Shown here: positions 35,150 through 42,372 of the stretch, in pieces
Position numbering within the stretch: the stretch's first letter is position 1
How the letters are laid out: each line of letters begins with the position of its first letter
Source of the DNA: Chloroflexota bacterium
GTDB lineage: Bacteria; Chloroflexota; Dormibacteria; CF-121
Direction of reading: 5' to 3'
Length of the DNA: 55,814 nucleotides
Assembly (NCBI GenBank): GCA_005889345.1
Contig: VBFR01000185.1
Span: 1-55,814 of the forward strand
Translations under genes and position numbers: made by a program
Notes under the pieces: model-generated
Seen by the model: only the letters and a program-made list of their open reading frames with translations
Told to the model about the DNA's origin: nothing
The model's database searches: none

Positions 35150-35713
35150 ATGGCTACCTCACACAAAGACGACACACTCTGGGGCGCGGTCGCCGAAGCG
35201 CTGGTCTCAGCCTATGCGTTGATCGGTGCCGCGGGAAAACTCACGGCCTACCGCCCGTTTAGCGATGTCGATGGAAAGGACATCATCATCGACCTTGCCG
35301 GAGGGTTCAAGGACATCTACCTCCAGGTCAAATGCGCCCTTGGCGTGAATCGCAACCGCTGCATCGGCGGGACCGTGCGGATGCGGCATGGTTACATTCC
35401 CTCTGATCCCAAACTCGTATACGTCTTCTGTCTCCTGAACAAACAGAAAATGGAGCTGACCAGACTCTGGGTAGTGCCGGCCGCCGCGTTCTACAAGCGG
35501 GCGTATCGGACCGCTCTCCCGAAGGGCATGATCCAGTTCAATTTCGATTGCCGACTCGCCGGGGATAAACGATGGGACGAATTCGAAGTCACGCGGGCCG
35601 AGCTCGGTCCGAGACTCGTCAAACTCATCAGGGCGGCCGCTAAAAGAGAACGTCGCGCCCGCATGAACAAACTAGAGCAGCTCGACGGCCGCTGGCTTCA
35701 GTTCGTCGCCTAG
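35150..35713 (+). CDS. Putative PD-(D/E)XK-like nuclease-fold protein
   Basis: A 187-residue protein from ATG 35150. 'DVDGKDIIIDLAGGFKDIYLQVKCAL' has the D-x(n)-(E/Q)-x-K spacing of restriction-endonuclease-like folds such as DUF4365-type and archaeal Holliday-resolvase-like domains, with Gln in place of the usual Glu. The C-terminus is strongly basic ('AAAKRERRARMNK'). No methylase or specificity partner is near. Codon use appears less GC-biased than neighbours, which with the adjacent tRNA and IS hints at acquired DNA. Nuclease activity is unproven. Confidence 0.45.
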   Translation: MATSHKDDTLWGAVAEALVSAYALIGAAGKLTAYRPFSDVDGKDIIIDLAGGFKDIYLQVKCALGVNRNRCIGGTVRMRHGYIPSDPKLVYVFCLLNKQKMELTRLWVVPAAAFYKRAYRTALPKGMIQFNFDCRLAGDKRWDEFEVTRAELGPRLVKLIRAAAKRERRARMNKLEQLDGRWLQFVA

Positions 35714-35745
35714 CGCTTCCGACGTGCGTAGGGGCGGTTCATCCT

Positions 35746-35751
35746 TATAAT
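35746..35751 (+). promoter_or_regulatory. Consensus -10 TATAAT of the tRNA-Arg gene
   Basis: A perfect TATAAT, 12 nt before the mature 5' end of the tRNA. No convincing -35 was found. Confidence 0.6.
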
Positions 35752-35763
35752 CCGCGGTGCCGC

Positions 35764-35840
35764 GCCCCCTTAGCTCAGTGGACCAGAGCGGGTGCCTTCT
35801 AAGCACTAGGCCGCAGGTTCGAATCCTGCAGGGGGCACCA
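35764..35840 (+). tRNA. trnR: tRNA-Arg (anticodon UCU), CCA encoded
   Basis: Folds into a complete cloverleaf of 77 nt: acceptor GCCCCCT/AGGGGGC, D stem GCTC/GAGC, anticodon stem GGTGC/GCACT with one G-T pair and loop CTTCTAA (anticodon TCT, reads AGA), T arm GCAGG-TTCGAAT-CCTGC, and a genomically encoded CCA. Its 3' end lies directly against the IS481-type element and its last 12 nt are repeated at 37204. Confidence 0.95.
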
Positions 35841-35847
35841 ACCCAGT
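35829..35847 (+). repeat. Left copy of the 19-bp tRNA-3'-end direct repeat
   Basis: CAGGGGGCACCAACCCAGT, covering the last 12 nt of the tRNA and 7 nt downstream. The identical sequence occurs at 37204-37222, on the far side of the transposase gene. It behaves like an attachment or target duplication. Confidence 0.85.
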
Positions 35848-35854
35848 GTACAAG

Positions 35855-35942
35855 TTCGGCTGACGTGTCCCATTGGGCCTTCGGCTGATGTGTCGCACGC
35901 CTTCGGCTGATGTGTCGCATCTACTTCGGCTGATGTGTCGCA
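35855..35942 (+). repeat. Left-end array of four 18-bp sites
   Basis: TTCGGCTGATGTGTCGCA or one/two-base variants start at 35855, 35880, 35902 and 35925 (spacing 25, 22, 23 bp). The array ends 9 bp before the transposase ATG. Probable transposase-binding sites forming the element's left end. Confidence 0.85.
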
Positions 35943-35951
35943 CCTTGGCCC

Positions 35952-37151
35952 ATGCTGGCCGGCATGAGGGACATGAGCGTGACTGAGCAGCGGTATCAGG
36001 CCGTGTTGGACGTGATCGGGCAGGGCCGGGCGGTGATGGAAGTGGCCAGCCAGTGGGGGGTGAGCCGGCGGACGGTGGAGCGCTGGTTGGCTCGCTACGA
36101 GGCCCAGGGACTGGAGGGCTTGCCCGACCGTTCGCATCGGCCGGAGCGGTGTCCGCACCAGATGCCCGCCGAAATGGAAGTCATGGTGCTCGAACTACGC
36201 CGGGCGCATCGCTACTGGGGCGCTCGGCGCCTGGTCCTGGAGCTGGTTCGCAAAGGGATCATGCCGACACCTTCGGAATCGGCAGTGTACCGGTGCCTGG
36301 TGCGCGCCGGCGTCATCGACCCGGTGAAACGTCACCGACGGAGGGAGATGTGGAAGCGGTGGGAGCGCGGTGGACCAATGGAGCTCTGGCAGCTGGACGT
36401 GGTGGGCGGCTTCCTGCTGGCGAACGGCACCTCGGCAAAGGCCCTGACCGGGGTCGACGACCATTCCCGGTTCTGCGTGTCGGCCCGCCTCATGCCGCGC
36501 GAAGGAACCCAGCTGGTTTGTGATGGTTTGCTGAGCGCACTACGTACCCATGGCGTGCCACAGCAGGTTCTCACTGACAACGGCAAGGTCTTCACCGGCA
36601 AATACTCGAAGCCGCCCGTCGACGTGCTCTTTGACCGGATCTGTCGCGAAAACGGCATCGACCATCTCCTCACCCAGCCGGCCTGTCCCACCACCACTGG
36701 CAAGATTGAGCGCTTTCACCGTACCCTGCGTCTCGAGTTCGACACACGGCGGGCATTCGCCAGCCTGGCGGTGGCCCAGCAGGCGCTCGACGAGTGGGTG
36801 ACGTACTACAACACCGAGCGGCCCCATCAGGCCTGCGGTGACAAGGCCCCCGTCAGCCGTTTTCATGTCGCGGCACGCACCCCGACGGAACCGGAGCCTC
36901 GGCCGGACCGCACCGGTGAGCACTGGGTCACGCGCAAGGTCAGTACCGTCGGCGTGGTCTGCGTCGGCTACCAGCAGGTTTGTATCGGCCAGAGCTATGC
37001 CGGCAGCGCCTGCGATGTCCTGCTCACTGATGGGACGCTGCAGTACTGGGTTGGCAATGAGCTGGTGAAGACGGTGGCCCGGGAAACGAAAGGCGAGATC
37101 CGCAAGAAGTACGCCGACGGAACCGCGCCCACCAGGGGAAGATCGCTTTGA
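35952..37151 (+). CDS. IS481-family DDE transposase
   Basis: A 399-residue protein. An N-terminal helix-turn-helix region ('GRAVMEVASQWGVSRRTVERWLARY') and a second HTH are followed by the rve integrase core: Asp in 'LWQLDVVGG', Asp in 'VLTDNGKVF' and Glu in 'TGKIERFHRTLR', so the DDE triad is complete. 'YYNTERPHQA' is the family C-terminal signature. ATG 35952 is taken; ATG 35964 is possible. The gene is uninterrupted and likely active. Confidence 0.93.
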   Translation: MLAGMRDMSVTEQRYQAVLDVIGQGRAVMEVASQWGVSRRTVERWLARYEAQGLEGLPDRSHRPERCPHQMPAEMEVMVLELRRAHRYWGARRLVLELVRKGIMPTPSESAVYRCLVRAGVIDPVKRHRRREMWKRWERGGPMELWQLDVVGGFLLANGTSAKALTGVDDHSRFCVSARLMPREGTQLVCDGLLSALRTHGVPQQVLTDNGKVFTGKYSKPPVDVLFDRICRENGIDHLLTQPACPTTTGKIERFHRTLRLEFDTRRAFASLAVAQQALDEWVTYYNTERPHQACGDKAPVSRFHVAARTPTEPEPRPDRTGEHWVTRKVSTVGVVCVGYQQVCIGQSYAGSACDVLLTDGTLQYWVGNELVKTVARETKGEIRKKYADGTAPTRGRSL

Positions 37152-37154
37152 GGG

Positions 37155-37197
37155 TGCGACAGATCAACCGAACTAGACTTGCGACAGATCAACCGAA
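37155..37197 (-). repeat. Right-end pair of inverted 18-bp sites
   Basis: TGCGACAGATCAACCGAA at 37155-37172 and 37180-37197, spaced 25 bp. The reverse complement TTCGGTTGATCTGTCGCA differs from the left-type site at two fixed positions, so left- and right-end sites are distinguishable. Confidence 0.85.
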
Positions 37198-37203
37198 GGT
37201 GCT

Positions 37204-37318
37204 CAGGGGGCACCAACCCAGTTGTAGGGATTCGGCTGAGGTGTCCCATTGGAGCTTCGGCTGATGTGTCTCACAGCTTCGGGTGATGTGTCCCAGCTGG
37301 TTCGGCTGACGCGTCGCA
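37204..37318 (+). repeat. Second tRNA-3'-end copy plus orphan left-end array
   Basis: CAGGGGGCACCAACCCAGT at 37204-37222 is followed by four left-type sites starting at 37231, 37256, 37278 and 37301. Spacing 25, 22, 23 bp equals that of the array at 35855, and the spacers are related, so 35829-35942 and 37204-37318 form a ~115-bp imperfect direct repeat. No transposase follows this copy. Confidence 0.85.
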
Positions 37319-37394
37319 CTTTCCGGGGGGCTGATCGTTGGCGAACAGACGTGTGTGTCCGATGCTGTGGACTGGACTATTAGCGACAACCATA

Positions 37395-37422
37395 TTGACA
37401 AATGCGAACGTGCGAGTAGTGT
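37395..37422 (+). promoter_or_regulatory. Promoter for the SARP/MalT-type regulator
   Basis: A perfect TTGACA (37395-37400) and TAGTGT (37417-37422) with 16 bp between. The predicted leader to GTG 37539 is about 110 nt. Apart from the repeat array and this promoter, I see nothing in the 387-bp stretch between the transposase and the regulator; the 62-residue ORF there looks spurious. Confidence 0.65.
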
Positions 37423-37538
37423 GGCGAAGTACCGAGCGAGGCGGCGAAGGGTGCAGGCAGGACGTTGAAGGGATAAGCGCAGGCATCGCGCTCGCGAAGC
37501 ATGCGCGGGGCGGCCCGATGGGGTGAGGGGAAGCCAGG

Positions 37539-40436
37539 GTGAGGGAAGCGTCGACGGCGGTCGTGTCAGCAAAGGTGCTGATTCCCCAGGTGCATTCCCT
37601 TGCCCGCGAGCGCGTCGATGCCGTCCTCGCCCGAATCTGGCAGCATCGCGTCGGGCTCGTCGTCGCACCGGCGGGATCGGGCAAGAGCACGCTGCTGGCC
37701 GGCTTCGCCGCCTCGGCCAACGTGCCCGTCGCCTGGTACCGAGCCGAGAGCTGGGACGCGAAGACCACCACCCTGCTGAGCCATTTGCATTCCGCGTTCA
37801 CCGCGGCCCTGGGCTCCATCCCGGATGGCTGGGACTCCGTCGAGGCGGCGGCCCGAGCGCTCGAGTCCTGGTCGGGACGGCGCGCCGTGCTGATCATCGA
37901 TGACCTTCACACGCTCGAGGACAGCCCGGCCGAGCGCACGCTCGAACGCCTCATCGACTACGCCCCGCCAAGCATCGCCTTCTTGATCGGTTCGCGCGCG
38001 CTGCCCGGCTTCAATCTGTCGCGTCTGCGCGTCTCGGGATCGCTGCTCGAAATCGGCAGCGAGGACCTGCGCTTTCGTTCGTGGGAGGTCGAGCGCCTCT
38101 TCCGCGATTTCTATCGCGCTCCGTTGCCCCCCGAAGAGCTCGCTGAGCTCGCGCGCCGCACCGAGGGCTGGGCGGCCGGCCTGCAGCTGTTCCACCTCGC
38201 GACCCGCGGCAAGTCGCCCCAAGAGCGACGGCGCATTCTCACCGCCCTCGGCAGCCGGTCGCGGCTGACCCGCGAGTATCTGACCCGCAACGTCCTCGAC
38301 CAGCTGCCCGCCGAGCTGCGCTGGTTCCTGGTCCGGACCTGCGTCCTGACCCGGCTGACCGGGTCAATTTGTGACACATTCCTCGATCGCAGCAGCAGCC
38401 AGCAGGTGCTCGAGGAGCTCGAGCGTCGGCAGATCTTCACGACGGCGACCGACGATCGTGGCGGCTACCGCTATCACGAAGTGCTGCGCTCGCATCTCGA
38501 ACAAGTGCTCGTGGAAGAGCTCGGTGAGGTGCAGGCCCGGGCCGCCTACCGGAAGGCCGCGAGGCTGCTCGAGGCGAGCGGCGCCTTCCCCGATGCGGTG
38601 CAGGCGTATTCGCGCGGCGAAGACTGGGAGGCGGTGGACCGAATGCTCCATCACCAGGGGGGCGAGCTGCTCGAGGGACCGGACACCTGGATCGATGCGC
38701 TGCCGCCCGCGCTCCTCCGCCAGGATCCCTGGCTGATGCTCGGCAGCGCGCGGCGTCACCGGGCCGAGGGGCGCTGGCGTGAGGCGATCGACGCCTACCA
38801 CCGGGCCGAGCGCGTGTTCGGGTCGAGCGAGGCCGGGCTCATCTGCGCCGCCGAGCGCAAAGCGCTGGCCGGCTGGCTGGAGCCCGCCCCGATGCCGGGT
38901 AATGACTGGGCCGGTCTTTTGCGCAAGGCCGTGGCGCATGACCCGCTCGCCGCCAAGCAATTCGCTGGCCAGTTGCCCGAGGCGACCGGCAAGCTGAGCA
39001 TTGGGGTCATCTGCCTGTTGGCCGGACAAATGGATCAGGCGCGGCGCCACCTGAACGCGGCGGCCGACAGCCGCGACGCCACGGCGGCACTGGCGACGGC
39101 AGCCCGGCTCTGGGCCGGGGTCGCCGCGCTGCTCAGTGGTGACCTACAGGGGGTCTTCGACGTCGAGGAAGCGGCCGAGCGCGCCGAGGCGCTCGGGCTC
39201 GGCTGGGTGGCGCGGCTCGCGCGCGCCGCCCTGGTATTGAGTCAGCGGCCGGGGAGTGCGCGGGAGGCCGAGGGCCTGCGAGCCGCCAGCGATCGCGACG
39301 GCGATCGCTGGGGGAGTGCGCTGATCGGCTTGATGATCGGATGGGCGGCGATCTACGCCGGCGACAACGCGGTGGCGGCCCTCGAGCAGGCGACCGACAG
39401 CTTCCGGCAGTTGGGTGCTGGTGTCCTGGAGGCCTGGTCGCGCGCGCTGATCTCACTGGCCCTCGCCCGCATCGGTGCCCCCGAGGCGCGAGACGCGGCG
39501 CTGCAGGCGGAGAATCTCGCTCGCTATAGCGGCACGCCCGGCGCGCGCTACTTCCCCTACCTCGCCCTCGCCGAAATCGAGCCTGAGCGCGGGGCCGAGT
39601 ACCAGAGCCTCGCGGCCTCCGTGCAAGAGGAGTGCAGCCTCGCGCCCCTGGCCGCCCCCACGCCCGCGCCGGAGAACGTGATTCCCCTGGGTGTCGGTCG
39701 CTCGGTGCCGTCGCTGAGCATTCGGTGCTTCGGCGGCTTCAGCATCGCCATCAAGGGACGCCCGGTCGACCTGACCACCATCAAGCCGCGCGCGCGCGCG
39801 GTGCTGCGGCTGCTGGCCATCCACGCGGGCAATCCCGTGCACCGCGAGGTCCTGCAAACGGCGTTCTGGCCGGACGCCGATGCCGACACCGGCGCGCGCA
39901 ACCTTCATGTCGCTGTCTCCTCCCTGCGGTCGTGGCTCGAGCCGGGTGTCGGCCGGGGCGGGTCATCGCTCGTGCTGCGGGAGGGCGATGCGTATCGCCT
40001 CGCGATCCAGGCTGACGCCGAGGTTGATCTGGTGCAGTTTTCCAGGGCGCTCGCCGCCGCGAGGGTGGCGCGGCTACGCGGCGGGGTGGACGCGGTCATC
40101 ACGCACTTCCAGCAGGCGCTCGATCTTTATGCCGGCGAGCTGTTGCCCGAGGATGGGCCGGCCGAGTGGGCGATCGAACCGCGCGAACGGTTTCGCGCCG
40201 GCGCGCTCGAGGCCGCGCAGGGTCTCGCCGAATTGTTGCTCAAGCAGGGCGATCCCGCGGCGGCGGCCAACGCCTGCGCGACCGGGCTGTGGGTTGATCG
40301 GCTCCACGATCCGCTCTGGAAGCTCTTGATCCAGGCGCGCGAGCAGGCGGGCGATCCCGGCGCCGCCAGCCGAGCACGCCGCGATTACGCGCGCGTGCTC
40401 GAAGAGCTCGGCCTTACCGCCAGCTCGCGCGCTTAG
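37539..40436 (+). CDS. MalT-like NTPase / SARP-type transcriptional regulator with BTAD domain
   Basis: A 965-residue signal-transduction regulator from GTG 37539. N-terminal STAND-type NTPase: Walker A 'APAGSGKST' (~43-51) and Walker B 'RAVLIIDDLHTL' (~125). The middle is TPR-like helical repeats (~330-690). A winged-helix DNA-binding domain starts at ~726 ('LSIRCFGGFSIAIKGRPVDL', 'RAVLRLLAIH', 'ARNLHVAVSSLRSWL') and a BTAD domain closes the protein. Such proteins bind a ligand, hydrolyse ATP and activate large operons. Its position convergent to the CIS operon makes CIS control likely but not shown. Stop overlaps the zinc-ribbon gene's stop by 4 nt. Confidence 0.85.
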   Translation: MREASTAVVSAKVLIPQVHSLARERVDAVLARIWQHRVGLVVAPAGSGKSTLLAGFAASANVPVAWYRAESWDAKTTTLLSHLHSAFTAALGSIPDGWDSVEAAARALESWSGRRAVLIIDDLHTLEDSPAERTLERLIDYAPPSIAFLIGSRALPGFNLSRLRVSGSLLEIGSEDLRFRSWEVERLFRDFYRAPLPPEELAELARRTEGWAAGLQLFHLATRGKSPQERRRILTALGSRSRLTREYLTRNVLDQLPAELRWFLVRTCVLTRLTGSICDTFLDRSSSQQVLEELERRQIFTTATDDRGGYRYHEVLRSHLEQVLVEELGEVQARAAYRKAARLLEASGAFPDAVQAYSRGEDWEAVDRMLHHQGGELLEGPDTWIDALPPALLRQDPWLMLGSARRHRAEGRWREAIDAYHRAERVFGSSEAGLICAAERKALAGWLEPAPMPGNDWAGLLRKAVAHDPLAAKQFAGQLPEATGKLSIGVICLLAGQMDQARRHLNAAADSRDATAALATAARLWAGVAALLSGDLQGVFDVEEAAERAEALGLGWVARLARAALVLSQRPGSAREAEGLRAASDRDGDRWGSALIGLMIGWAAIYAGDNAVAALEQATDSFRQLGAGVLEAWSRALISLALARIGAPEARDAALQAENLARYSGTPGARYFPYLALAEIEPERGAEYQSLAASVQEECSLAPLAAPTPAPENVIPLGVGRSVPSLSIRCFGGFSIAIKGRPVDLTTIKPRARAVLRLLAIHAGNPVHREVLQTAFWPDADADTGARNLHVAVSSLRSWLEPGVGRGGSSLVLREGDAYRLAIQADAEVDLVQFSRALAAARVARLRGGVDAVITHFQQALDLYAGELLPEDGPAEWAIEPRERFRAGALEAAQGLAELLLKQGDPAAAANACATGLWVDRLHDPLWKLLIQAREQAGDPGAASRARRDYARVLEELGLTASSRA

Positions 40437-41770
40437 TCCCGGACGCGAAACTCGACTTCGGCGAGTGCCACCGATGATGGCGATGCGCCGGCTGGCGCGT
40501 ATACCGACATGATGTGGATCTCGACGAAGGTCACCTGCTTGGCGTCGATCGCATAGAACTGCGCGTTCTTCGCGACCTTGGGATCCTCATCCTTCAGCGT
40601 CAGGTCGGTGGTGGTGCCGTTGGAGAAGACCAGGTGGACGTTGTGGGGCCGCGGCTGCGTGAGGAAATCGTCGGCTGCGGCGGTACCCGCGGCTCCCGCG
40701 TCGAAGCCGATCTGTGCCAGGTCGACCGGATCGTGAAAGGTCACCTTCAGGTACGGTCCGTGGTCGCTGGCCGCCGCCGCCCAGTAGGTATTGATGAACT
40801 TGTCGATCGCGAGGTTCGGGAGATGCCCGGCCGTCGAGGTGCTGGCCGAGGCGCCGGTCGCGTAGACGGCATCGTAATGCGGAAAGATCGCCTTGCGAAC
40901 CGTCGTGACGGCGCTCGTCACGCGATTGACGACCAGGTTGTGGAACGAGGGGACCAGGAGGAAGGCCAGCAGCCCGACGACGATGAGGGCGCCGAGCGCG
41001 AGGCGGACGATCCGCCAGACCATGCCCATGACGTTGGGCGGGCCCACCCGACGCGGCCGCCATCCGGCCTCGCGGGTGCGAACGCCGAAGAGCCTGCTGA
41101 AGAAGCGGCGGTACCACGGCAACCGGACCGCGATCGCCTCATCCAACGAGTTGCCGCAGCGTCGGCAGAAGTGCCGGACCGGATCGTTGCCCTCGCCGCA
41201 CTGGCCGCAGATGAGGTCGCCGGGATGCCGGCGGGTCGGCGGCTCCAGGGTGCGCGGCGCTTGACGTGGACGGGTCACCGACGGCGCCACGGACGTTGGA
41301 CGGCGTGAGATCGGCTCGTCCGCCTGGACGAGCGAAATGGGGGGCGGGTTCCCGGGAGAGACGGGGGCGGCAGGAGCCGCAACGCCGGCGAGGACGGGCG
41401 CCGGTGCGGGGGCGGCAGCAGGGGCCGGCGCGGCGGGTGCGGCAGAGGTCACCGGAACCGTCCACACGACCCGCGGTTCAGGGGCCGGGGCTCCCGCTGT
41501 GACGGGCGCTGGCGCGGCAACCGGGGCGGGCGCCGCATCGGCGTAGGCCGGCGGTGCCGTCTGTTGCGCCTCCTCGATCCCTACCGCGTGCTTGACCCTG
41601 TCGATCAGGCCGACATGGGCCGGCTCCGGTACCGGCTCGGGGGCGGGCGGTTCGGGCTCCGGCTGGGCGACCACGACGCGTTCCCCGGTCCATTCCAGGA
41701 ACTTCCCGCACGACCCGCAGAACGTGTCGCTGTCTTCGTTATGGTGCCCGCACTGCTTGCAGACGATCAC
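40433..41770 (-). CDS. Zinc-ribbon / transmembrane / discoidin-like protein ending the CIS operon
   Basis: A 445-residue protein. N-terminal zinc ribbon 'CKQCGHHNEDSDTFCGSC' (C4, C7, C18, C21), then ~130 residues of Pro/Ala-rich disorder, a second ribbon 'CGQCGEGNDPVRHFCRRC' and a basic patch. One transmembrane helix follows ('IVRLALGALIVVGLLAFLLV'), then an extracytoplasmic beta domain with 'YDAVYATGASAST', 'AIDKFINTYWAA' and 'YLKVTFHDPVDL', resembling the discoidin/NADase-type glycan-binding fold. Topology: cytosolic ribbons, outside carbohydrate-binding-like domain. The plan resembles the membrane protein CisA described for Streptomyces CIS (from memory). Inferred role: membrane docking site for the injection particle. 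Confidence 0.7.
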   Translation of the reverse strand: MIVCKQCGHHNEDSDTFCGSCGKFLEWTGERVVVAQPEPEPPAPEPVPEPAHVGLIDRVKHAVGIEEAQQTAPPAYADAAPAPVAAPAPVTAGAPAPEPRVVWTVPVTSAAPAAPAPAAAPAPAPVLAGVAAPAAPVSPGNPPPISLVQADEPISRRPTSVAPSVTRPRQAPRTLEPPTRRHPGDLICGQCGEGNDPVRHFCRRCGNSLDEAIAVRLPWYRRFFSRLFGVRTREAGWRPRRVGPPNVMGMVWRIVRLALGALIVVGLLAFLLVPSFHNLVVNRVTSAVTTVRKAIFPHYDAVYATGASASTSTAGHLPNLAIDKFINTYWAAAASDHGPYLKVTFHDPVDLAQIGFDAGAAGTAAADDFLTQPRPHNVHLVFSNGTTTDLTLKDEDPKVAKNAQFYAIDAKQVTFVEIHIMSVYAPAGASPSSVALAEVEFRVRD

Positions 41771-42372
41771 GCGCTAGTCACCTCCACAGCATCCGGTACT
41801 TTCGATCGTTTGACAAGCTGGACTTTGTGCGTCACGTGCGCCGGCTTCGCCGCCGCGACCAGCGCGTCGAGCCTCGTGGCGTTGATCGCGGCCGGATCGT
41901 CGACGGCGACCCGAACCATGAGGGCAAAATTCGGCGACCCGGGGAGCGCCTCGCCCGCGGTCGTCGAGGTTGCAATCCCACCGGTATCGATGATCTCGAC
42001 GGTGCCGCCGGTGAGGGTCTCGATCTGCGCCTTGAGTCCCTTGACGGTTCCGCGCATTCGATAAAACTCGAAAGCAGCCGCCAGCACCGCGCGACGGCGC
42101 TCGACCGACCACGAGTCGTCGAGGGCGAGCCCGAACCAGCTCCCCAGCCATTCCAGGAAGTCGGGCGGGGTCAGCCAGGGATCGAAGTAGGTGGGCAGGT
42201 TATCCATCGTGGCAAAGATCGGCGCCAGTGCCGCATCGAAGGCGGACATGAAGCGCTGGGTGAAGCCGTCTTCCTGGAAGAGGGCCGGCAGCGACTCGCC
42301 CAGCGGGTGCGGGCTGATCAGCGTCCGCACCAGGCCGCGCCGATGGTTGAGCGTCGGAGCCTCCGCGATCAT
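41767..42372 (-). CDS. CIS baseplate wedge protein, phage tail protein I-like
   Basis: A 201-residue protein from ATG 42372; the track's 648-residue form contains antisense sequence of the baseplate J gene. 'SLPALFQEDGFTQRFMSAFDAALAPIFATMDNLPTYFDPWLTP' followed by 'FLEWLGSWFGLALDDSW' and 'RRRAVLAAAFEFYRMRGTVKGL' is typical of the P2 gpI/Afp12-type tail proteins that sit between baseplate and fibres. Overlaps both neighbours by 4 nt. Confidence 0.8.
   Translation of the reverse strand: MIAEAPTLNHRRGLVRTLISPHPLGESLPALFQEDGFTQRFMSAFDAALAPIFATMDNLPTYFDPWLTPPDFLEWLGSWFGLALDDSWSVERRRAVLAAAFEFYRMRGTVKGLKAQIETLTGGTVEIIDTGGIATSTTAGEALPGSPNFALMVRVAVDDPAAINATRLDALVAAAKPAHVTHKVQLVKRSKVPDAVEVTSA

Larger units (their letters stand above)
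35855..37197 (+). mobile_element. IS481-family insertion element with multi-site ends
   Basis: About 1.34 kb with one DDE transposase gene, four direct 18-bp sites on the left and two inverted sites on the right. Outer boundaries are inferred from the repeats and could extend several bases. It lies 14 bp beyond the tRNA-Arg gene and is flanked by the 19-bp direct repeat. Confidence 0.75.

Noticed and set aside
35855-37318. CRISPR-like array (18-bp repeats with short spacers)
   Set aside because: Spacers are only 4-7 bp and conserved between the two arrays, copies are inverted at the other end, and a transposase lies between. These are element-end binding sites.
37338-37526. 62-residue ORF between IS and regulator
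   Set aside because: No RBS and no recognisable pattern, and it covers the clear TTGACA promoter of the regulator.
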